NCBI RefSeq assembly: GCF_030167925.1
Contig: NZ_JASKUT010000001.1
Location: forward strand, 806,001-870,000
Origin: Paenibacillus silviterrae
GTDB taxonomy: Bacteria > Bacillota > Bacilli > Paenibacillales > NBRC-103111
Reading direction: 5' to 3'
DNA: 64,000 nt
In this document: piece by piece, positions 8,919 through 15,866 of the stretch
How positions within the stretch are numbered: the stretch's first letter is position 1
Layout of the letters: each line of letters begins with the position of its first letter
Notes under the pieces: model-generated
Told to the model about the DNA's origin: nothing
The model's input: the letters and a program-made list of their open reading frames with translations, nothing else
Database searches by the model: none
Program-made: the position numbers and the translations under genes

Positions 8919-9269
8919 ATGGATTGCATTTTTTGCAAGATCGTCGAAGGCTCGATCCCTTCCAAAAAGGTGTTCGAAAACGAGCATGTCATAGCGTTTC
9001 ACGACATTCAACCTGCAGCGCCGCTGCATCTGCTCATCATCCCCAAGAAGCATATTGCATCGATGAATGACGTTGAGCCGGAGGATTGGCCGCTGATAGG
9101 CGAGATTCACCGGGCGGCCCAGCAAATCGCACGGGAGCAAGGAATCACCGAAGCCGGCTATCGGCTCGTGAACAACTGCGGTCCGGACAGCGGGCAGATC
9201 GTGTTCCATATTCACTATCACCTTCTTGCCGGTGAGAAGCTGGGTGGGTTGAACGTTCGAAGCGCTTGA
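8919..9269 (+). CDS. HIT family protein (histidine triad nucleotide-binding)
   Basis: 116-residue HIT protein, a nucleotide phosphoramidase/hydrolase of the HINT branch. Start ATG 8919 follows GGGAAGGGGGG; an in-frame ATG at 8880 lies before the ribosome site. It begins CIFCKIVEG, a motif usual for bacterial HINT proteins with metal-binding cysteines, and ends with the active site HIHYHLL, in which the middle histidine of the triad is the nucleophile. The length matches the family. It sits directly before rpsU, as in many Bacillales. Confidence 0.92.
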   Translation: MDCIFCKIVEGSIPSKKVFENEHVIAFHDIQPAAPLHLLIIPKKHIASMNDVEPEDWPLIGEIHRAAQQIAREQGITEAGYRLVNNCGPDSGQIVFHIHYHLLAGEKLGGLNVRSA

Positions 9270-9271
9270 TT

Positions 9272-9297
9272 TGCAAGCATTTTGCAAATGCTTTGCA
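9272..9297. repeat. Inverted repeat between the HIT gene and rpsU
   Basis: Arms TGCAAGCATTT (9272-9282) and AAATGCTTTGCA (9286-9297) pair with a single bulge around a 3-base centre, 2 bases after the HIT stop codon and 7 bases before the rpsU -35 box. There is no T tail, so a simple terminator is doubtful; an operator for rpsU or an mRNA 3' end signal are alternatives. Confidence 0.6.
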
Positions 9298-9304
9298 GTT
9301 TAGG

Positions 9305-9334
9305 TTGACACTATGTTTCTGTTTAACCTATAAT
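9305..9334 (+). promoter_or_regulatory. SigA promoter of rpsU
   Basis: Consensus TTGACA (9305-9310), an 18-base spacer and consensus TATAAT (9329-9334). Predicted transcript start is about 50 bases before the rpsU GTG. It probably drives rpsU and yqeY together. Confidence 0.85.
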
Positions 9335-9392
9335 GAAGTTTGATGAATGTCTTTTTCGTCTTGGACGGTCTGTTCGGAGGGAGGGAAAACTG

Positions 9393-9566
9393 GTGTCAGA
9401 AACTCGAGTTCGCAAGAACGAAACTATAGATGCTGCACTTCGTCGCTTTAAGCGCTCCATCGCGAAAGATGGCGTTTTAGCAGAGGTGAAGAAACGCAAG
9501 CATTATGAGAAGCCTAGCGTGAAGAAGAAGAAGAAGTCAGAGGCTGCTCGTAAGAGAAAGTTCTAG
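9393..9566 (+). CDS. rpsU: 30S ribosomal protein S21
   Basis: 57-residue basic ribosomal protein of the small subunit. It starts at GTG 9393 ([10 protein letters not shown]), 8 bases after GGAGGGAGG; an in-frame ATG at 9333 overlaps the -10 box and cannot be the start. The sequence continues [13 protein letters not shown] and ends in the usual lysine/arginine-rich tail. The stop codon overlaps the AGGAGG of yqeY, so the two are one transcription and translation unit. Confidence 0.97.
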   Translation: MSETRVRKNETIDAALRRFKRSIAKDGVLAEVKKRKHYEKPSVKKKKKSEAARKRKF

Positions 9567-9580
9567 GAGGTCTTTAATCG

Positions 9581-10024
9581 ATGAGCTTAAGCGATAGATT
9601 AAATGAAGACATGAAGCTCGCGATGAAAAGTCAGGACAAGTTTAAGCTCTCCGTTATCCGTATGGTGCGTGCTGCGATTAAGAATGTTGAGATCGATCAG
9701 CGTAGAACCTTAGATGAAGAAGAAGTACTTGATATCTTGAATCGCGAGATCAAACAGCGCAGAGACTCCCTCCAAGAATTTGAAAAAGCCGGTCGAGATG
9801 ATTTGGCTCATGATCTGAAAGCCGAGATCGCCGTTTTGATGGATTACATGCCGCAGCAATTAACGGAAGAAGAAGTTAAAGCCATTGTACAGCAGACCAT
9901 CCAAGAAGTGGGAGCTTCTTCGAAAGCGGATATGGGTAAAGTCATGGGCGCATTAATGCCAAAGGTGAAGGGCCGTGCGGACGGGAAGCTCGTGAACGGG
10001 TTCGTCTCGCAGTTTTTGTCGTAG
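9581..10024 (+). CDS. yqeY: GatB/YqeY domain-containing protein
   Basis: 147 residues related to the C-terminal tail domain of GatB, the amidotransferase subunit that carries tRNA; its own role is not firmly known. It shows the family's helical pattern (LNEDMKLAMK, ... MVRAAIKNVEI; ... MDYMPQQLTEEE; ... DMGKVMGALMPKVKGRADG). Start ATG 9581 is 8 bases from AGGAGG (9567-9572), which itself overlaps the rpsU stop. rpsU-yqeY is the normal Bacillales arrangement. A strong terminator follows. Confidence 0.93.
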   Translation: MSLSDRLNEDMKLAMKSQDKFKLSVIRMVRAAIKNVEIDQRRTLDEEEVLDILNREIKQRRDSLQEFEKAGRDDLAHDLKAEIAVLMDYMPQQLTEEEVKAIVQQTIQEVGASSKADMGKVMGALMPKVKGRADGKLVNGFVSQFLS

Positions 10025-10029
10025 ACCAT

Positions 10030-10066
10030 AAGAAACACTCCATGTTGTGGGGTGTTTCTTTTTTTT
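10030..10066 (+). terminator. Intrinsic terminator after yqeY
   Basis: Stem AGAAACACtCC / GGgGTGTTTCT with a short loop, followed by eight or more T. It ends the rpsU-yqeY transcript before the ECF-type promoter of the next operon. Confidence 0.9.
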
Positions 10067-10084
10067 GCCTTTGTGAGCTTATTC

Positions 10085-10112
10085 TGAATCAAAAAAGGAA
10101 AACATGCGTATA
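10085..10112 (+). promoter_or_regulatory. ECF sigma (SigW-type) promoter of the nfeD-floA operon
   Basis: TGAATC (10085-10090), exactly 16 bases, then CGTATA (10107-10112). The SigW consensus is TGAAAC-N16-CGTA. In B. subtilis the matching operon yqeZ-yqfA(floA)-yqfB belongs to the SigW envelope-stress regulon, so both sequence and context agree. Confidence 0.8.
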
Positions 10113-10151
10113 ACCTGATGTAAGCAAAGTTACTTTTCTTGGAGGTATGCC

Positions 10152-11534
10152 ATGCCGATACATGCGAGCGTTAACACGGGGTGGTTTCGATGGCTCGTCC
10201 TTTGGACGGTCATGCTGGCTCATCTGCTGGGGCTAAGTACTTCGGCGGCGGCCTCGCCCAAGACCCTCCCCTCAGAACCTCCGCAGTCCGCACCGGTGGT
10301 TGTTATTCCGGTACATCAAACGGTTGAAACGGGATTGCAGAAGTTTATCGAGCGTTCACTCCGGGAGGCGGAGGAGCGGCGGGCTGTGCACATCATCCTG
10401 GACATTGATACGTTGGGAGGCCGAGTGGACTCAGCGGAAGAGATCGGAGAGATGATCCGGGGAAGCCAAGTGCCTACTACGGCATTTGTTCATGGGAAAG
10501 CGGTTTCGGCAGGGAGCTACATCGCTCTGAATGCAACGAAAATCGCCATGGAGCCAGGCAGTTCTATCGGAGCGGCAGCTGTGGTGGATGTCACGGGCAA
10601 TGCCATTGATGACGCCAAGGTGGTTGCGCACTGGGCAAGCGAGATGAGAGCCGCCGCAGAAATGCGGGGACGCAACCCTAAAATCGCAGAAGCGATGGTA
10701 GATAAGAACGTGGGGGTGACGATGCCGGAGATCGGCCGTACGGTGGAGAAGGGACAATTAGTGTCTCTTAGCGCAGAAGAAGCCCTGAAGGTGGGATATT
10801 CCGAGAAGCTGGCCGCCAATCAGGAAGAGGTGATCCGCTTTTTGGGCTTAGAGAAGCATCCAGTGGTAACCATCGAGCCGTCTCTCGCAGAGAAAATCGC
10901 CCGTTTTCTCACGCTCCCCTGGGTGGCTATGATTCTGCTTTTTATCGGTATAGCGGGAATTGCGATTGAGCTATTCGTGCCGGGCTTCGGTGTGCCGGGA
11001 ATTATAGGGCTGCTCGGCTTCACGCTCTATTTCTTCGGCCACTACATCGTGGGGTTTGCCGAGGTGGAGCATATCGTCTTCTTCGTCCTCGGTGTGCTGC
11101 TGCTGATTATTGAGATATTCGTCTCCAGCTTTGGCATTTTAGGCATACTAGGGGCCCTGTCCTTGTTCGGCAGCGTCATTACGGCTGCTTATAATACGGA
11201 GCAGGCTGCTTGGAATCTGGCTATCGCTTTTGTTTTTGCCGCGGTGGTTGTCGGGGTAACGATGAAATATTTCCAGCATCGCGGTGTCTGGAACCGATTC
11301 ATTCTGCGCGACAAGCTCACTACGGAACAGGGTTATACTTCCGCTGTAAGCCGGACGGATTTATTGGGGATTACGGGTGTTACCATGACGCCGCTTCGAC
11401 CCTCCGGCTCCGCTCGAATAGGGGAGGAGAAAGTGGACGTCGTCACCGAAGGAGAGTTTATCGCCTCCGGTCGCAGGGTAACTGTCGTCCATGTGGAAGG
11501 TATGCGAGTCGTTGTGAAGGAACAAGTGGACTAA
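10152..11534 (+). CDS. Long-form NfeD membrane protein with ClpP-class serine protease domain
   Basis: 460 residues, counterpart of B. subtilis YqeZ. A signal peptide (~1-35) leads to a ClpP/SppA-like serine protease domain outside the membrane (~45-225): LDIDTLGGRVDSAEE, then VSAGSY with the likely catalytic Ser at ~119. Then come about five membrane segments (~265-395) and a short C-terminal OB-fold NfeD domain (~400-460) in the cytoplasm. NfeD proteins accompany flotillin/stomatin partners and may process them or shape membrane microdomains; the flotillin gene follows directly. Start ATG 10152, 6 bases after GGAGG. An ECF-type promoter lies just upstream. Confidence 0.92.
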   Translation: MPIHASVNTGWFRWLVLWTVMLAHLLGLSTSAAASPKTLPSEPPQSAPVVVIPVHQTVETGLQKFIERSLREAEERRAVHIILDIDTLGGRVDSAEEIGEMIRGSQVPTTAFVHGKAVSAGSYIALNATKIAMEPGSSIGAAAVVDVTGNAIDDAKVVAHWASEMRAAAEMRGRNPKIAEAMVDKNVGVTMPEIGRTVEKGQLVSLSAEEALKVGYSEKLAANQEEVIRFLGLEKHPVVTIEPSLAEKIARFLTLPWVAMILLFIGIAGIAIELFVPGFGVPGIIGLLGFTLYFFGHYIVGFAEVEHIVFFVLGVLLLIIEIFVSSFGILGILGALSLFGSVITAAYNTEQAAWNLAIAFVFAAVVVGVTMKYFQHRGVWNRFILRDKLTTEQGYTSAVSRTDLLGITGVTMTPLRPSGSARIGEEKVDVVTEGEFIASGRRVTVVHVEGMRVVVKEQVD

Positions 11535-11556
11535 ATTATAGGAGGTAGATACTTAT

Positions 11557-12546
11557 ATGGATCCGATGATTTATTTCTTTTTGCTTGCTGCTGTTGTGAT
11601 TATTGCCTTGTCCGTGTTTCTTAGCTTTGTCCCGGTGATGCTGTGGATTTCCGCGATTGCGTCCGGAGTTCGCATAAGTATTATCACCCTTGTTGCTATG
11701 AGGCTGCGCCGCGTCATACCTAGCCGCATAGTCAATCCGTTGATTAAAGCGATAAAGGCCGGTTTGGGATTGACCATCAACCAGCTGGAAAGTCACTTTC
11801 TTGCAGGCGGTAACGTAGACCGCGTTGTTAACGCATTGATCGCGGCTCACCGCGCGAACATTCACTTGGAATTCGAACGTGCCGCAGCCATTGACCTCGC
11901 GGGGCGTGACGTGCTCCAAGCCGTACAAATGAGTGTAAACCCGCGTGTCATTGAAACACCAACCGTTTCCGCCGTAGCGAAGGACGGGATTGAAGTGAAG
12001 GTTATCGCTCGGGTAACCGTACGGGCGAATATTGATCGGCTGGTCGGTGGTGCGGGGGAAGAAACCATTATCGCTCGCGTAGGCGAAGGCATTGTAACGA
12101 CTGTCGGCTCGAGCAACTCGCATAAGGACGTGCTGGAAAACCCGGATCTGATATCCCGTACCGTACTCGGTAAGGGCCTCGATGCCGGCACGGCGTTCGA
12201 GATCTTATCCATCGATATCGCCGATGTTGACGTTGGGAAAAACATCGGTGCCATCCTCCAAACGGAGCAGGCGGAGGCCGATAAACGCATTGCCCAGGCG
12301 AAGGCGGAGGAGCGTCGTGCGATGGCGGTTGCACTGGAGCAGGAAATGAAGGCCCGTGTCGTGGAAATGAAGGCCAAGGTAGTGGAATCGGAGTCTGAGG
12401 TGCCGCTGGCTATGTCCGAGGCGCTGCGAGACGGCAAGCTCGGCGTCATGGATTACATGAATCTGAAAAATTTGGACGCCGACACGCAAATGAGAAGCTC
12501 CTTAGGCCGCATGAATCAGCCCGATAGGGATCGTGAAGATTCGTAA
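11557..12546 (+). CDS. floA: Flotillin-like protein FloA
   Basis: 329 residues. The N-terminus inserts in the membrane as a hydrophobic hairpin (~5-55). Then follow an SPFH/PHB domain (~60-230, [32 protein letters not shown]) and an Ala/Glu/Lys-rich coiled coil (~235-275) that drives oligomers. FloA scaffolds lipid microdomains and affects fluidity and membrane-protein assembly. Start ATG 11557, 10 bases after AGGAGG. It is the partner of the upstream NfeD protein and should share its envelope-stress control. Confidence 0.95.
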   Translation: MDPMIYFFLLAAVVIIALSVFLSFVPVMLWISAIASGVRISIITLVAMRLRRVIPSRIVNPLIKAIKAGLGLTINQLESHFLAGGNVDRVVNALIAAHRANIHLEFERAAAIDLAGRDVLQAVQMSVNPRVIETPTVSAVAKDGIEVKVIARVTVRANIDRLVGGAGEETIIARVGEGIVTTVGSSNSHKDVLENPDLISRTVLGKGLDAGTAFEILSIDIADVDVGKNIGAILQTEQAEADKRIAQAKAEERRAMAVALEQEMKARVVEMKAKVVESESEVPLAMSEALRDGKLGVMDYMNLKNLDADTQMRSSLGRMNQPDRDREDS

Positions 12547-12582
12547 CTACTACTGTCTCCCGAAAGAGGGTGATTTTGCGTC

Positions 12583-13002
12583 ATGACCTTTGCAAAGATC
12601 ATTAATTTTCTGATGAGCAATTGGTTTCTTCTTGTGATTGCCTATATTGTGATTAACGGTTTGCTCGGACGCTGGAAGAGCTCCCGGGGAGGGAGTGGCG
12701 GACAGGGACCTGCTCCTTCGATGCCGCCCTTTGGAGGAGACGGCTCGGGATGGCCTAAGCAGAAGACTTCCCGTCCCTCTCAGGGAAAGTCTGCAGCCCC
12801 TGTGCCCGGAGCGGAGCGTCAGTCTCCTGTACCTACTACGGTAGAACGTACGGAACGTATGAAGCTTGCGAGAACGGTCGAAACGCCTGAGAAGACATTA
12901 CAGGAGCCGTTGGAAGCGCCGACGGGTAAGGAGCTTGCCAGAGGCGTTCTGTGGGCAGAGATTCTGGGCCCTCCCCGTTCGCGCAGACCGTACCGCCGAT
13001 AG
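12583..13002 (+). CDS. Small single-span membrane protein of the floA operon (unknown function)
   Basis: 139 residues. A membrane segment at ~8-27 (NWFLLVIAYIVINGLL) leads to a Gly/Pro/Ser-rich disordered region (~32-85), a basic stretch and a C-terminal signature GVLWAEILGPPRSRRP. I do not recognise a family; that end motif, kept at the very C-terminus, looks like a short binding peptide. It sits 36 bases after floA where B. subtilis has the unrelated small yqfB, with a terminator after it, so it probably belongs to the same stress operon. Start ATG 12583 is preceded by GAAAGAGGGTGAT. Confidence 0.7.
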   Translation: MTFAKIINFLMSNWFLLVIAYIVINGLLGRWKSSRGGSGGQGPAPSMPPFGGDGSGWPKQKTSRPSQGKSAAPVPGAERQSPVPTTVERTERMKLARTVETPEKTLQEPLEAPTGKELARGVLWAEILGPPRSRRPYRR

Positions 13003-13018
13003 CATGGTCCTCATCTCC

Positions 13019-13066
13019 AAAAGCACGGTTATCAAGCCTTATCGCTTGATAACCGTGCTTTTTTTT
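13019..13066 (+). terminator. Terminator of the nfeD-floA operon
   Basis: Perfect 16-bp stem (13021-13036 with 13045-13060), 8-base loop, T run to 13066. The A run before the left arm makes it partly bidirectional. Confidence 0.95.
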
Positions 13067-13075
13067 GTCTTGACA

Positions 13076-13104
13076 TCATCTTTTGCCCCGTCTGCGCATA
13101 TGGT
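13076..13104 (+). promoter_or_regulatory. Possible SigE promoter of yqfCD
   Basis: TCATCTT (13076-13082), a 14-base spacer and CATATGGT (13097-13104) partly match the mother-cell SigE pattern (ATATT / CATACAAT). B. subtilis yqfCD is SigE-dependent. The match is partial, so this is a suggestion. Confidence 0.4.
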
Positions 13105-13189
13105 GTAAATAGTCTAACTGCATCATCCACGGATATAAGAAAACGAAGTTCCACTGTCTAGCTACAGAAAACGCTGAGGAGGTTACTGC

Positions 13190-13468
13190 ATGCGCAGCCT
13201 GACTCGAAAAATTAACCAATTCGCAGCCAAACTGCTTGACCTGCCTCAAGATGTGGTGATGGATTTTCCCCGCATAACGATGATAGGAAACATGCAGCTG
13301 TATGTAGAGAATCATCGCGGTGTGCTCCATTTTTCGAGTGATGTGCTTAAGCTTTCGCTTAGTAAAGGGCGGCTCGAGGTATACGGTAAAGAACTGACGA
13401 TTCGCGCGATCTTGTCGGAGGAAGTATTCATCGAAGGCATCATCCACGATATCCAATATATCCCATAG
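13190..13468 (+). CDS. yqfC: Sporulation protein YqfC
   Basis: 92 residues of the YabP/YqfC family, proteins made in the mother cell during sporulation. Visible family features are LPQDVVMDFPRITMIGN, a central LYVENHRG and the end IRAILSEEVFIEGIIHDIQ. Start ATG 13190, 10 bases after GAGGAGG. yqfD begins 21 bases later, so the two form the usual sporulation pair. Confidence 0.93.
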   Translation: MRSLTRKINQFAAKLLDLPQDVVMDFPRITMIGNMQLYVENHRGVLHFSSDVLKLSLSKGRLEVYGKELTIRAILSEEVFIEGIIHDIQYIP

Positions 13469-13489
13469 AACGGAAAGGGGAAACGGAAA

Positions 13490-14671
13490 GTGAAGCAGAA
13501 CTATATTCATCTGTGGCGCGGATTTGTGAAGTTGGAGGTGACGGGCAGCCGTTTGGAGCGGCTCATCAACCGGATTATCGAGAAAAGAATGTCCATTTGG
13601 GACATTCGTTATTTGGACAACCATCGGGCGGAGATGTGCATCTCGATCGGTGACTTTTTTCGGCTTCGTCCGCTCTTGAAGGAGACAGGCTCCCGCATTC
13701 GAATCAAAGAACGGCTTGGCTTTCCCTTTTTCTTGGACAAACTTTGGCGGCGTAAATTTTTTGCCGTAGGCGTTATCTGCTTTCTCGTAGGGATCTACTT
13801 ACTGTCCTCTCTTGTTTGGCAAGTGAGGGTGGAGGGTAATCAAACGATATCCACCGATCAAATTTTGCAGGCAGCCAGGCAGGAAGGCATTTATAAATAT
13901 CAATGGAAGCGAAGACTGCCGGAACCGGAGCAGCTCTCACGCCAGCTGCAGAGCCAGCTGCCCTCCGCCGCTTGGGTAGGGGTTGAGCTGCGGGGAACGC
14001 ATGTAGTGATTAAAGTGGTGGAAGCGACGATACCGGAGAAGCCGCCGCTCATGAATCCGCAGCATCTGGTAGCCGCGAAAAACGCCATGGTGACTGATTT
14101 ATTCGCAGAAAAGGGCCGTCCTTTAGTGAAGCCGAATATGTATGTACGCAAGGGAGACATTCTGATCTCGGGCATTCTGGGGGACGAAATGAACCAGCAA
14201 ACCGTTGTGGCTGCCGGGCATGTGAAGGGGCTTGTCTGGTATACCCCCAAAATCGAGGTCCCGCTGACGCAAAAGTATAAAGTCTACACCGGTGAGTCGA
14301 AAAAACGATTCTACCTCGTCTTCGGTAACCGGGCATTGCAAATCACGGGCTACGGACAGCTTGGCTTTGAGCAGTTCGAAAGCTTGACTGACCGGAAGAC
14401 TCTGGGCTGGCGCAGCTTTGCCCTACCGGTCGGATGGATGCACGAGAAGGTCATGGAGGTTCAATATGTAGAGCAGCCGATCGATCCGAAGGAGGCTAGG
14501 GCGATCGGTTTGGAGCAGGTACGCTCCGAGCTTTTAGCTGATGCAGGGAAGGATGCGCACGTCGTAAGTGAAAAAATTTTGCATGAAAAGACGGAGAATG
14601 GTAAAGTTTATATGGAAGTACATTTAGAAATCGAAGAGCATATTGCAACCGAGCAGCCGATCGTCCCGTAG
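13490..14671 (+). CDS. yqfD: Sporulation protein YqfD
   Basis: 393 residues. After a ~85-residue cytoplasmic N-terminal domain there is one membrane segment (~90-108, FAVGVICFLVGIYLLSSLVW), then a large extracytoplasmic part whose first section resembles a POTRA/FtsQ-like fold (VRVEGNQTISTDQILQAARQ). YqfD is a sporulation membrane protein expressed with yqfC; its molecular job is not known. The start is GTG 13490 after AAAGGGGAAA. No terminator follows, but 209 bases separate it from phoH. Confidence 0.92.
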   Translation: MKQNYIHLWRGFVKLEVTGSRLERLINRIIEKRMSIWDIRYLDNHRAEMCISIGDFFRLRPLLKETGSRIRIKERLGFPFFLDKLWRRKFFAVGVICFLVGIYLLSSLVWQVRVEGNQTISTDQILQAARQEGIYKYQWKRRLPEPEQLSRQLQSQLPSAAWVGVELRGTHVVIKVVEATIPEKPPLMNPQHLVAAKNAMVTDLFAEKGRPLVKPNMYVRKGDILISGILGDEMNQQTVVAAGHVKGLVWYTPKIEVPLTQKYKVYTGESKKRFYLVFGNRALQITGYGQLGFEQFESLTDRKTLGWRSFALPVGWMHEKVMEVQYVEQPIDPKEARAIGLEQVRSELLADAGKDAHVVSEKILHEKTENGKVYMEVHLEIEEHIATEQPIVP

Positions 14672-14880
14672 TGCATGTTGTAAGGCTTGACGCGATATGC
14701 GGAAATTCCGCCTTACAGCACCACATCGGCGCGAGTTTTGGCTTCATCCGGCAATAGGCGTAAATGCTCCCTTATAGCACGCTGTAGAGAGCCGTCTTTC
14801 TAGTTTTTTAAATCTTTTGAATTGATTGTCTTATACCATTAGGTGGACCAATTCAAAACTCATCGCGGAGGGATTCCCTG

Positions 14881-15846
14881 TTGATCGATCAATTGACAAC
14901 CGTGAAAGTTGCACTAAAGAATACAGCAGAAGGGCTGGCGCTATTCGGGCCGCAGGATAAGTTCCTGCATCTGATTGAAGCGCAGACTCAGGCCAAGATT
15001 TATTCCCGCGAGGAAGAAATTGTCATTCAAGCGAGCACAGCTGAGGCGGAACAGCTGCAACAGCTGTTCACTGTCCTGCTTGAGCTGATCCGCAACAACT
15101 ACAGCCTGACCGAAAGGGATGTAGCTTACGCACTGGAGCTCGCGAAGCAAATGAAAGCAGATCAGCTGCTGGATCTGTTCAAGGGCGATATCGCCGTGAC
15201 CTTCAAAGGGAAGCCGATACGCGTCAAGACGATCGGGCAGAAGCAATATGTCAATACCATCAAGAAGAAAGACATCGTATTTGGCATCGGTCCTGCGGGC
15301 ACAGGGAAAACGTACATTGCGGTCGTTCTCGCTGTAACCGCGCTTAAGGAAGGCAAGGTGAAGCGAATCGTGCTTACCCGACCGGCAGTAGAGGCCGGAG
15401 AAAGCCTCGGCTTCTTGCCGGGCGACCTTCAGGAAAAGGTTGACCCTTACCTAAGGCCGTTGTATGATGCTCTTAACGATGTGCTGGGTCCGGAGCAGGT
15501 GCTCAAGTCCTTGGAGAGAGGACTCATTGAGATCGCGCCTCTCGCCTATATGAGGGGACGTACGCTGGATGATTCGTTTATTATTTTGGACGAAGCGCAG
15601 AATACGACGCCGGAGCAAATGAAAATGTTTCTCACGCGCCTCGGTTTCGGGTCCAAAATGGTCATCACGGGCGACGTAACTCAAATTGACCTTCCACGAG
15701 GAAAATCTTCCGGTCTCATGGAAGCGCAGCGCATTCTGAAGCATGTGGAGGAAATCGGATTTATCACATTTGCCGAGCAGGACGTAGTCAGACACTCTTT
15801 GGTACAGAAAATCATCATAGCCTACAATGAGGACAAAGAAGGATGA
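14881..15846 (+). CDS. phoH: PhoH family protein (YbeZ/YqfE type)
   Basis: 321 residues, cytoplasmic ATPase of the PhoH group related to helicase superfamily 1. Walker A GPAGTGKT (~139-146), VLTRPAVEAGESLGFLPGD, Walker B ILDEAQN (~235-241) and sensor VITGDVTQIDLPRG are all present. It is thought to act with YbeY in ribosomal RNA maturation, and ybeY lies two genes downstream. The best start is TTG 14881, 8 bases after GGAGGG; there is no better ATG. A second PhoH, with a PIN domain, lies at 43083. Confidence 0.93.
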   Translation: MIDQLTTVKVALKNTAEGLALFGPQDKFLHLIEAQTQAKIYSREEEIVIQASTAEAEQLQQLFTVLLELIRNNYSLTERDVAYALELAKQMKADQLLDLFKGDIAVTFKGKPIRVKTIGQKQYVNTIKKKDIVFGIGPAGTGKTYIAVVLAVTALKEGKVKRIVLTRPAVEAGESLGFLPGDLQEKVDPYLRPLYDALNDVLGPEQVLKSLERGLIEIAPLAYMRGRTLDDSFIILDEAQNTTPEQMKMFLTRLGFGSKMVITGDVTQIDLPRGKSSGLMEAQRILKHVEEIGFITFAEQDVVRHSLVQKIIIAYNEDKEG

Positions 15847-15866
15847 GAAAGGGATGACCTTTCGTC

